Shown: positions 35,908 to 44,041 of the stretch, piece after piece | How the letters are laid out: each line of letters starts with the position of its first letter | Position numbering within the stretch: the first letter of the stretch is position 1 | Origin: Pirellulales bacterium | GTDB lineage: Bacteria; Planctomycetota; Planctomycetia; Pirellulales; Lacipirellulaceae | Direction of reading: 5' to 3' | DNA length: 64,000 nt | Assembly (NCBI GenBank): GCA_022841705.1 | Contig: JALHQZ010000004.1 | Location: 186,001 to 250,000, forward strand | Position numbers and translations under genes: made by a program | Notes under the pieces: generated by a model | The model's input: the letters and a program-made list of their open reading frames with translations, nothing else | What the model was told of the DNA's origin: nothing | The model's database searches: none

Positions 35908-37021
35908 TCCGTATTTGTTCGCGGAATCGCCCGATTATCTCACCAAGCAACTGCTCACCTACATCGGCAACAAGCGGTCGTTGCTCGGGCCCATTGGCGC
36001 CGCGGTTGCACAAGTCAAAGAGCGGCTCGGCAAAGCGAAGCTCCGCACGTTCGATCCCTTCAGCGGTTCGGGCGTAGTATCGCGATTCTTCAAGGCGCAC
36101 TCGTCGCTCGTGGTGAGCAACGATCTGGAAGAATACGCCGCGGTGACAGGCCGCTGCTTTTTGCGGAATCGAAGCACGGTCGATTGGCGAGAGTTAACTC
36201 GCGGCATTGCCGAGCTGAACGCGCGCGTCGTGGAGGATCACTATCCGCCCGGATTCATCGAAGAACTGTACGCCCCGCGCAACGAAACGCAGATCACACC
36301 CGATGATCGCGTCTTCTACACGCGGGAGAACGCCCGGCGACTCGACAACTATCGCCGGCTGATCGATACGCACATTTCGGACGAGATGCGGGAACTTGTG
36401 CTCGGCCCCTTGCTCTCAAAAGCCTCAATCCACGCCAACACGGCCGGGGTTTTCAAAGGATTCTACAAGAACGGCGCCACGAAATTGGGCCAGTACGGTG
36501 GGCGCGGCGCCGATGCACTGTCCCGAATTCGTGGTCGGATTGAACTTGAAGCGCCCGTGCTCAGCCGATTCGAGTGTGAGTCACGCGTGCTGTGCGGCGA
36601 TGCGCTGGAAGCGGCCCGGCAGTCGCTGGGTATGGACCTGGCGTATCTCGATCCGCCGTATAACCAGCATCCGTACGGTTCGAACTATTTCATGCTCAAT
36701 CTGCTGGTCAGCTACCAGCGCCCGGCGGAGATCAGCCGCGTGTCGGGCATCCCGACCAACTGGCGCCGCAGCGGCTACAACGCCCGCGCGCAGTCGGCGG
36801 CGCTCTTGCGGAGTTTGATCAACGCAATCGACGCCCCGTTTCTCCTGGTGTCATTCAGCAACGAAGGCTTCATCGCGCCGGCCCAAATGCGCGCGCTGCT
36901 CGGCGAGTTCGGCTCGCTCACCGTCTTCGAGATTCCGCACAACGCGTTCCGCGGCAGCCGCAATTTCAACAACCGGCCGATTCACGTGACGGAGCAGTTG
37001 TTTTTGGTGGAGCGGAAGTAG
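35846..37021 (+). CDS. D12-type adenine-specific DNA methyltransferase
   Basis: N6-adenine DNA methylase (Dam-like D12 class). The 391-residue protein has LLTYIGNKRSLLGPI (about 35-49) for AdoMet binding, FDPFSGSGVVSRFF (about 69-82), and LAYLDPPYNQHPYG (about 270-283), the DPPY catalytic motif, which follows the binding motif as expected for the alpha class. Translation starts at GTG 35846, overlapping the end of the protease gene by 62 bases. No restriction endonuclease gene adjoins it, so it is probably an orphan methylase. The target sequence is unknown. Confidence 0.87.
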   Translation: MLQLRQRTSPLCASHPLLAVDPYLFAESPDYLTKQLLTYIGNKRSLLGPIGAAVAQVKERLGKAKLRTFDPFSGSGVVSRFFKAHSSLVVSNDLEEYAAVTGRCFLRNRSTVDWRELTRGIAELNARVVEDHYPPGFIEELYAPRNETQITPDDRVFYTRENARRLDNYRRLIDTHISDEMRELVLGPLLSKASIHANTAGVFKGFYKNGATKLGQYGGRGADALSRIRGRIELEAPVLSRFECESRVLCGDALEAARQSLGMDLAYLDPPYNQHPYGSNYFMLNLLVSYQRPAEISRVSGIPTNWRRSGYNARAQSAALLRSLINAIDAPFLLVSFSNEGFIAPAQMRALLGEFGSLTVFEIPHNAFRGSRNFNNRPIHVTEQLFLVERK

Positions 37022-37035
37022 GAGCAAAGCGATTC

Positions 37036-40000
37036 TTACAACGCCAACTCCGCCAGCGCCCACTCGATCGCCGCTTCCTCGGCGTCCACTTCATCTTGGC
37101 GGCAGTCACGCGCATCAGTCGAAGCCACTTCACGCTGCGTTAGCGGTTTCGCGGACATCAGCAGCAGCGCCTCATCCCGAGCACTCGGAGTCACGAACGC
37201 CCCGCGGCGTGCGGGCGCCGCAGCGAGTCGCACCGGCGTAATCGGCGCCGGGGCGGCGAACACGACGGCGGTCGTTGCGGGAGCGCTCGTGGCGAATGTC
37301 GCGATGGCCACCGATGCGGCTGGCGGGCTCATCGGCGCGGGTGACGCGATGGCGTTTGCGCTGCCGAACTTGTCGCGGGCCACGCTGTAATCGGCGGCGT
37401 CGACCACGCCATCGCCGTTGCCGTCGGCGGTACGGCTGGAGGTGCCGAAGGCGCTGCGCCACAGCACCACATCCTCGGTCCCCACGCGGCCATCGGCATT
37501 GTAGTCGCCGGCCTGCACGGTACGGCTCGCCAAGGCGGCGGTCACCGCGGGCTTCGGCGCGCGGTTGTCGGCCCAGATCGAGTAGTCGCCGGCGTCAACT
37601 TCACCATTGCCGTTGCCGTCGGCCATCAGGTCCGTGCGGGAGCCGAACGTGCCGGCCCATACAGCGCGGTCATTGCCGTCAACGGTGCCGTCGCGGTTGT
37701 AGTCACCAGCAATGCTCGCGGCGACGGCAACGCCGGTCGGCGCACTGGCCACTGGCGGGTCGAAGTTGCCGAAGATCGGCAGCGCCAGTTCATCGCCGAA
37801 CTCGGCGTACAAATCTTCGCCAAATGGCACCGGCGTGTAGGGATGGTTGAGCGTCACCGCGCTCCCCGTCACGCGGCGCGTGCCGGCGGCGTCGTTCGAA
37901 ATGAGAATGTACCACTCCGCCTGCGGCCGCGGCGTGGCCGACGAATTGCGCGGCACCCACAGGCCGATGTCATCGATGCCGTCGCGGTCGTAGTCGGCCG
38001 CCACGGGACGATCCAATACGCCGGGGTAACCCCACGTCATCACTTGGTCGGCCGCATCCGTCAGACCATCGTTCGCGAAGTTGAAGAAGAACTGGTTATT
38101 GTTGAACACGGCGGCGTCATCGAATCCGTCGCCATCGAAGTCGCCGACGATCGGGTGGCCGAGCAAGTTGTTGGTGATGAACGTGTCGCCCGCGTCAATC
38201 ACGAAGTTCTTGTTCGTATCGAACGCCCAGTTGCCTGCGAAGTAGAGGCCGATCTCATCATCGCTGCCGGCGCCCCCCACAAAGTTGCCCGCCACCGGGA
38301 TAGCGCCCGCCACGTTGAAGTTCGGCAGGTCGGGCTGCACGTTGAGAATGTCCCCCTGCGAGACGTTCACCACGCCGTCATGATTGCGGTCCACCAGCCA
38401 GCGCCGCACGCCCAGCTCGTTGGAGAAGCCGTAGGCCGCCAGCGTATCGAAGCCATCAGAAACGCCATTCGCCGGGCGGCGGCTGAACTTACCGGCGAAG
38501 AGCAAATCGTGCTCGTTGTAGCCGCCGAGGCCAATCGTGTTGGCGGCGCCCACGCCCACGGGGAGCGTGTACTGGATATCTTTATTAGTGAAATCCCCTC
38601 CAAGCTGACCATTCGCCGGATCCCACACGAAGTTGCCGTTGGTGTCGATGGAAATGTTTTGCTTGATGAAGGCGCCAATCTCGGGCCGCGTGTCCACCGT
38701 GAACCGCGCAACGAAGTCGCCGCCCGGGACGATGTTGCCACTCGGGAAGAGCGGAACTTCTTGCGGTTCGGCGGCGTTCGACTCGCCATCGAGCGCGTTA
38801 CCGGCGTCGTCTTGCAGGCTATCTTCCAGCGTGAGCGTGTAGCGGTCATCCGGCAGCGGCTCGAAGAAGGTGAGCCGCACGGTGGTTCGGCCCACCGCGC
38901 CGACGGCGTTGTTCTCCACGAAGGTGATGGTTTGAATTGGAATGATTCCGACATGATCGCCCACCAGTTTGTACTGGCCGGGATCGGTGACGATCTGGTC
39001 GTTAACTGCGCCGTACACGAAGCCCGCCACACGCACGGGGAAGTCAATCAGGTCGATTTCAATTGCATTGACCAGCGGCGTGGGGCCATCGGTCGAGGGC
39101 TTGGGATCAAACAGATCGTACGTGCGGTTGTCGGCCACGAACACGCCGCTCACCTGCGGGCCTTGGGTATCGACGAAGATGTCGAGAATCGCTTGGGCAT
39201 CGAGCGTTCCGTCGTTCGGCAAGTTGGTGTTGCCCGCCACATCCTGGGCAGTAACCAAGATGCGCCGCAGGCCATCACGCACGGCGAACAGCGCGGGGTC
39301 GTTCAGGTCGATCGATGAGTTGATCTCCCAATAGCCATCGGCAAATGACCGGTTGCCATCAAACGGCGTGGCGACCGCTTGGCCGAGCAGCACGTCACCG
39401 GCGTCGACCACACCATTGGTGTTTCTGTCGGCGAAGATGCGCACCACGGAATCAGCTTCGGCAATGCCCCAGAACGTGGGCGTGGAATCCTTCGTGATGC
39501 GGTCGTTGAGCGTGGTGGTATCGGCCAGCACGCCGGTGTCGCTATCGGCCTTCAGGCCATCGTTGGCGACGGCGGGGTCGCCGAACGAAACCGGCGGCGT
39601 GACGGTATCGACTTCAATCGGTAGCAGGAAGTCGTGGCTGATGTTGCCGGCGCGGTCTTCCACTTCCAGCTTGAAGTTGTGGATGCCGTCGGCCAGTCGG
39701 CCAACGCCCGCCACGTTGAGAATCGCCGCGTTCGCCGCGCCGAAGAGCGCGAAGAACTGCTGCGGCAGGGTTTCGCTAATGATCGTGCGGGCGGTGAACA
39801 TGTCGCCCGCGGTATTGAATGCATCTTCCGCCGCGTCCTGGGCCGAATCGTACAGCAAGAACTCCGCGACCGAGGCGCCGCCGAAGCCTACGTAGCGGTC
39901 ATAAATGCGGAACTTGAGGTTGTCGGTGAAGAGCGCTTGCGCGAGCGCGATATTGGGGTCGGTCGAGGTCATCGTTACCAGCGGCGTGTTTTGCAGCGTG

Positions 40001-42198
40001 ATATCGTCCACGCCGTTGCGACCGGTGTCGCTAGCGCTGTTGAGGTCCAACAGCGGCGTGTTCGGCGCTTCGGTATCGATCACGATTCGCAGATCGTTCG
40101 CCGAGGCGTCAGCGAGACCGGTGAGGTTGCCCGCCGCATCTTCAAACCGCACGCTGATGTCGTACACGCCATCGATCAGCGGTTCGACAGTCACTTCCCA
40201 GCGGCCCAGGCCGTTAGCGGCGCTACCATCGGAGTTTTCACTACCGACCACCCCTTCGCCCACCAGTTCATCGGGGCCAATGGGATTTCCCGTCGTCGGG
40301 CTAATGCGCGTCGCATAGACAAACACCTTGGTGTTGATCTCCGCCACGCCGCTGAACGCGGGGCTCATCTTGTTGGTGACATTGTCGTTAATCACCATGC
40401 CACTGTCGCTGGCATCCAGCAGATTCGGCACAACGGCCGCGGGGGCGATGGTGTCCACGAACACTTCCAGCAGAAAATCGGGGCTGATGTTGCCGGCGCG
40501 GTCCTCGACTTCCAGCTTCAAGTTATGCACGCCGTTCGCCAGGTTGAGCGTCCGCGTGAGCTGCGTGAGCGAGGTGAACATATCGCCGGGCGTGGTGGTG
40601 GCGTCGGCCACGGCGTCCGCTGCCGAGTCGTAGATTAGCACTTCGGCGTTCGCTTCGAACCGATCGTAGATGCGGAACTTCAAATTGTCGGTGAAGAGCC
40701 GATTGGCGATCGCCGGGTCGGTGGTGGTCATCGAGACATCCGGCGTGTTGTCGCTGGTGATCTCATCGGCCAGATCGAACCCGGTATCGTTACGCAGATC
40801 CAACAGCGGCGTATTGGGCGTGTTGGTGTCGATCTCGAAATCAAAGTTCGAGCCGGGCGTGAGCACCGGTTCGATGCTGGTCACATTTCCGGAGCCGTCT
40901 TCAATTTCCAGCCGCAAGTTGTAAACCCCATCAGCCAGCGGTTCGGTGGTGATTTCCCACAGCCCCAAGCCATCGTCGGGGGCGCCGCCGAGGCCACCAA
41001 TCGGGCCGACCGAATCATCGGACGCATCGCTGCCCGCGATGGTTTGCCCCACCAGCCGATTGTTCGCGTAGAGCCGCACAACGCGGCCGACAGGCGCCAC
41101 GCCATCAAAGGCCGGCGACATCTTGTTCGTCACGTTGTCGGTGCTGAGCATCCCAGTGTCGCTCGACGGAATGAGATCCGCCGAGGCCTGCGCCGGCGCG
41201 CCGCCCGGGGCCTGGATGGTGATGATCAGCGGATCGGAAAGCTGCGCCCGACCCGTGGCCCGCTGCGTGCCGCCGACTCCGCCGTTGATGTCGGCCGCGT
41301 CGACCATTTGCACCGCGGTCGAGACGAACCAATCACCGCTGGTGAGCATTGAGGCGCCCGGCACGGTAAAGGTCCACAGGAAGCCGTTCGCCCCCACCGG
41401 GTTGGCAAAGCCCTGCACCTGCGCGCCGGTGCTGGTGTTGATGAGCGAGACATAGAGCCCAGCGCCATCGTCGGTGGCGTCATCAGAGACGCCGTTGTTG
41501 TCGGGGTCAATCGTCGCTTGGTTCAGGATCGTGATCCCTCGCGCGACGAAGTTCGAGAGGTCCGCTTGAATGAGGAATGTGGGCGTGGTGTCGCCGGTGA
41601 TGTTGTCCGTACTCGATAAACCCGTGTCGCTGGCCGGCGTGAGATCAATGGACGTCGGCTGCGGCGCCGCCACGTTCAGCATCTCCACATTATACACGCC
41701 GCCGGAGCCGACGGCGCCGGTCTCCCGAACCGAAACGAAGTACGGCTGTCCCGCAACCACGGGTAGGGTGGTAATAACGCCCGAAGAAATTGGCGCGCCG
41801 ATCAGCGTGTTGCCCAGCTCGTCGGTCACATCGAGGCGAATGCTGCCGCTGGTGGACGAGAAGCTGAGCGTCAGTCGGCCGCTCACGGCCGCTTGGTACC
41901 GAAAGTTATCAACGGGATCATCCCCCTCGACATCCCGATTCACACCAAAGTTGGTGAGCGTCATCACCGTGTCGGGTCCGATCAATTGGCCGGCTGGTGG
42001 CCCGTTATCGTTGAGCGATTCAATGTCGTCGCCACCACCGAATACCCCCCCGCCGATCAGCACCGCCATCATCCGCCGATCTTCCAGCGACTCCACATTC
42101 AGTCGCCGTGCGGTGCGGGTGCGGCGCTGCCGCTTGAACTCCAGCACGTGATCCAGAGAACGAGCACGACCAAGCAGCGAACGAAGTGGGCCAAACAT
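37036..42198 (-). CDS. giant multidomain extracellular protein with dockerins
   Basis: A 1720-residue protein. The N-terminus has the exported-protein motif LNVESLEDRRMMA (about 33-45). A PPC-like domain follows, then a long series of Ig/Big-like repeats marked by SDTG...TDNVTNKMSPAF, LFTDNLKFRIYDR and EVEDRAGNIS. The C-terminal part has FG-GAP/VCBS-type sequence (VGDFDGDGFDDAAVFNNNQF) and two dockerin-like EF-hand pairs (GDYNRDGTVDGNDR, GNGNGEVDAGDY; GDYNADGRVGTEDV, GNGDGVVDAADY), with a PEP-less tail. An AGGAGG-type site precedes the ATG at 42198; the longer frame to 42309 is rejected. Probably a surface or matrix scaffold. Confidence 0.83.
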   Translation of the reverse strand: MFGPLRSLLGRARSLDHVLEFKRQRRTRTARRLNVESLEDRRMMAVLIGGGVFGGGDDIESLNDNGPPAGQLIGPDTVMTLTNFGVNRDVEGDDPVDNFRYQAAVSGRLTLSFSSTSGSIRLDVTDELGNTLIGAPISSGVITTLPVVAGQPYFVSVRETGAVGSGGVYNVEMLNVAAPQPTSIDLTPASDTGLSSTDNITGDTTPTFLIQADLSNFVARGITILNQATIDPDNNGVSDDATDDGAGLYVSLINTSTGAQVQGFANPVGANGFLWTFTVPGASMLTSGDWFVSTAVQMVDAADINGGVGGTQRATGRAQLSDPLIITIQAPGGAPAQASADLIPSSDTGMLSTDNVTNKMSPAFDGVAPVGRVVRLYANNRLVGQTIAGSDASDDSVGPIGGLGGAPDDGLGLWEITTEPLADGVYNLRLEIEDGSGNVTSIEPVLTPGSNFDFEIDTNTPNTPLLDLRNDTGFDLADEITSDNTPDVSMTTTDPAIANRLFTDNLKFRIYDRFEANAEVLIYDSAADAVADATTTPGDMFTSLTQLTRTLNLANGVHNLKLEVEDRAGNISPDFLLEVFVDTIAPAAVVPNLLDASDSGMVINDNVTNKMSPAFSGVAEINTKVFVYATRISPTTGNPIGPDELVGEGVVGSENSDGSAANGLGRWEVTVEPLIDGVYDISVRFEDAAGNLTGLADASANDLRIVIDTEAPNTPLLDLNSASDTGRNGVDDITLQNTPLVTMTSTDPNIALAQALFTDNLKFRIYDRYVGFGGASVAEFLLYDSAQDAAEDAFNTAGDMFTARTIISETLPQQFFALFGAANAAILNVAGVGRLADGIHNFKLEVEDRAGNISHDFLLPIEVDTVTPPVSFGDPAVANDGLKADSDTGVLADTTTLNDRITKDSTPTFWGIAEADSVVRIFADRNTNGVVDAGDVLLGQAVATPFDGNRSFADGYWEINSSIDLNDPALFAVRDGLRRILVTAQDVAGNTNLPNDGTLDAQAILDIFVDTQGPQVSGVFVADNRTYDLFDPKPSTDGPTPLVNAIEIDLIDFPVRVAGFVYGAVNDQIVTDPGQYKLVGDHVGIIPIQTITFVENNAVGAVGRTTVRLTFFEPLPDDRYTLTLEDSLQDDAGNALDGESNAAEPQEVPLFPSGNIVPGGDFVARFTVDTRPEIGAFIKQNISIDTNGNFVWDPANGQLGGDFTNKDIQYTLPVGVGAANTIGLGGYNEHDLLFAGKFSRRPANGVSDGFDTLAAYGFSNELGVRRWLVDRNHDGVVNVSQGDILNVQPDLPNFNVAGAIPVAGNFVGGAGSDDEIGLYFAGNWAFDTNKNFVIDAGDTFITNNLLGHPIVGDFDGDGFDDAAVFNNNQFFFNFANDGLTDAADQVMTWGYPGVLDRPVAADYDRDGIDDIGLWVPRNSSATPRPQAEWYILISNDAAGTRRVTGSAVTLNHPYTPVPFGEDLYAEFGDELALPIFGNFDPPVASAPTGVAVAASIAGDYNRDGTVDGNDRAVWAGTFGSRTDLMADGNGNGEVDAGDYSIWADNRAPKPAVTAALASRTVQAGDYNADGRVGTEDVVLWRSAFGTSSRTADGNGDGVVDAADYSVARDKFGSANAIASPAPMSPPAASVAIATFATSAPATTAVVFAAPAPITPVRLAAAPARRGAFVTPSARDEALLLMSAKPLTQREVASTDARDCRQDEVDAEEAAIEWALAELAL

Positions 42199-42500
42199 GA
42201 TGAAACCTCCGGAGTAGTCTGCCGGGGCCATCCGTGGCCTAAATAACTGGAACTTGCGAAGTGAGTGACGCGCATACCGGTAGAATCTCCCGACCTTCCT
42301 GGCGGGCAAGACCTTCGGCGAGCCGCATTATGCGTTAGTTAAGATGAAGCGGTCAAGTAGTCTGCGCTATTTAGCGAAAAGAAAAGGCCTTTGCAGGAAC
42401 GTTCCTGCAAAGGCCAACTTTTGCGATTTCGATCGGTTTCAACAGCCGGACCGCCATGCGATCCAGGTATTCGCCAACAGCTAATTGTCAGCAGCCACCG
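42199..42500. other. intergenic region between the giant protein and the barrel protein
   Basis: The 302 bases contain the 5' leader and promoter of the giant-protein gene and, at 42386-42415, a perfect 30-nt palindrome that acts as the terminator of the upstream barrel gene. Both flanking genes are on the - strand. Nothing else stands out. Confidence 0.6.
42386..42415 (-). terminator. terminator: perfect 30-nt palindrome after the outer-membrane barrel gene
   Basis: GGCCTTTGCAGGAAC and its exact reverse complement meet with no loop, centred on AACGTT. On the - strand the palindrome is followed by TTTTCTTTTC, a good T-run, and it lies 85 bases after the barrel gene stop codon. On the + strand AACTTTTG follows, so it could work in both directions. 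Confidence 0.8.
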
Positions 42501-43727
42501 TTACCACCGCGCTTCGATCCGCGCCGTTAGGCCATCGAAGCTGAGCGTGTCACCCAGATCGACGTAGTTGTCGTTCTGCACGGCATTGATGAACTCGCTG
42601 TTGGTGACCATGTTTCCCCAGTGCTGGAACAGGTAACCGCCACTCACGCGCCACCGCTGGTTGCAGGTGGTGTAGGCGGCGCCTAGTTCGTACTCGACCA
42701 GCGAGATCACGCGGTTGTCTTTCCAAATGGCGTTGGCGAGCTGCACATCGGTGCTGTCGTTTACTTGGTTGTAGCGCGATTGGAACCGGCCACTCACCGC
42801 TGCAGCGCTGGCCTTGCCGTAGAAGCTGATGCCATGGCCGAGGAAGCGTTCGTAATCGATCCCCGCCTTCAGACCGGCGCCATCGAAGTCGATGGTCGAA
42901 TCGGTGCGGATGGCGCCACCTTGACCGCCCGAGAACGTGCCTAGTTGCTGGAAGTCTTGGTCGAAGCTGGTATAGACCCCGCCCAGCAAGTACTTCAGGC
43001 GCGAGTTGCACGTCGCCTTCCACAGATCGCGGAACAGGATGTCACCGATTTGGTACTCGAGATCGTTCGTGGCGGTCACGGGACCGGTCGAAGCGGTCAG
43101 CCCTGCGCCGGGATGCTGCACCAATGAACCCACCGCGCCGCTGCCACCCGGGATCACTGGCTGGGCGAGCGAATCGCTGCCGTCTCCTTCAAACCGCGTG
43201 TAGCTGACCACGATGCTGGAACATGCGTCGAGGCACACGCCCCCGCCAATACGGAAGCCGGGTTGGTTGTCCATATCCACCGTGCCGATGCGCCCAAACG
43301 GCACTGTGCCGGCGCCGCCGTTGCCATCCTGCTGCTGGGCGTGGGCGATGTCGCCCCCCGTCGGCCGCAGGTAGAGAAACTCGCCGTACACAAAGCCTGG
43401 CACGTGACCTTGGCAGCAGCCGCCGCACTGTTGGAGCCACGGCTCGCAGCACTCGCCGCAATCTCCGCATGTACCGTAAGCCGGCACGCCGCAGCTTGGC
43501 CCGCAGTCGATGGGCCCGCAGTCAGCGCCGAGATCACATGACGGTTCAGCGTAGCACGACGTTTGCTCGACCTGTTGGTCGATGACCTGTTCTTGCTCTT
43601 CAGCGAAGACTTCCATCTGATCGCTGACGAATGTCTGCGCAGCGCCGCTAGTGGCCAGCACGCAGAGCAGTCCCCCGGCGAACAAGGTCCGCCCCAGCGC
43701 GCAGCGTGCGCGCAGCTTGATAGCCAT
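42501..43727 (-). CDS. outer-membrane beta-barrel protein, BBP7-type, cysteine-rich N-region
   Basis: A 408-residue exported protein. Signal peptide MAIKLRARCALGRTLFAGG ends after GAAQ. A cysteine-rich segment follows (about 58-110: for example CDLGADCGPIDCGPSCG and CGDCGECCEPWLQQCGGCC), with about sixteen cysteines. The rest alternates polar and aromatic residues typical of a beta-barrel, and the C-terminus LTARIEARW ends in an aromatic residue as in outer-membrane proteins. The family is the planctomycete BBP7 type. The ATG at 43727 has a GGGGGGA site; the frame extends to 43910 but the extra residues are not signal-like. Confidence 0.8.
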   Translation of the reverse strand: MAIKLRARCALGRTLFAGGLLCVLATSGAAQTFVSDQMEVFAEEQEQVIDQQVEQTSCYAEPSCDLGADCGPIDCGPSCGVPAYGTCGDCGECCEPWLQQCGGCCQGHVPGFVYGEFLYLRPTGGDIAHAQQQDGNGGAGTVPFGRIGTVDMDNQPGFRIGGGVCLDACSSIVVSYTRFEGDGSDSLAQPVIPGGSGAVGSLVQHPGAGLTASTGPVTATNDLEYQIGDILFRDLWKATCNSRLKYLLGGVYTSFDQDFQQLGTFSGGQGGAIRTDSTIDFDGAGLKAGIDYERFLGHGISFYGKASAAAVSGRFQSRYNQVNDSTDVQLANAIWKDNRVISLVEYELGAAYTTCNQRWRVSGGYLFQHWGNMVTNSEFINAVQNDNYVDLGDTLSFDGLTARIEARW

Positions 43728-44041
43728 GAGAAAATCCCCCCTTTGTTTTTTAACAAACTCCCCCCCGCGGCGCGTGAGCGCACGGGCGGTGAAGAGTCCC
43801 CGAGAGAAGCATCGGCAGACCGCGGCGCGCGAATTGATGCCGATTCTAAGGAAAGCGCTGCTAGCATTGCCGCGAGTTTGCAGCTCGGGTCCCCCGACCC
43901 GATCGAGCACGGCGCTCCAACTCGCTCGGGTCGAGGACCCAAGCTACGATCGCGGCAGTCGGGCTCCCACCCCCAAGCCTGATCTCCCTTCCGGAACACA
44001 AATTCGCTGCCGCCGCGCAGCATTTCCCTCGGAGGTGTCTC
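43728..44041. other. intergenic region between the barrel protein and a matrixin gene
   Basis: The 314 bases lie between divergent genes, so both promoters must be here. A GGAGGT site precedes the + strand gene at about 44029-44034. Short GC-rich self-complementary patches (e.g. GGGTCCCCCGACCC near 43888) are visible but do not form one clear terminator. No ORF has coding support. Confidence 0.55.

Noticed and set aside
36976..36995. TTCACGTGA sequence inside the methylase gene as a third parS-like site
   Set aside because: Only about 11 of 16 bases agree with parS and it lies inside a coding region.
37843..39318. Antisense open frame (491 codons) opposite the giant protein
   Set aside because: Arg/Val/His-rich translation without motifs. 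It arises because the real gene's codon bias leaves few stops on the opposite strand.
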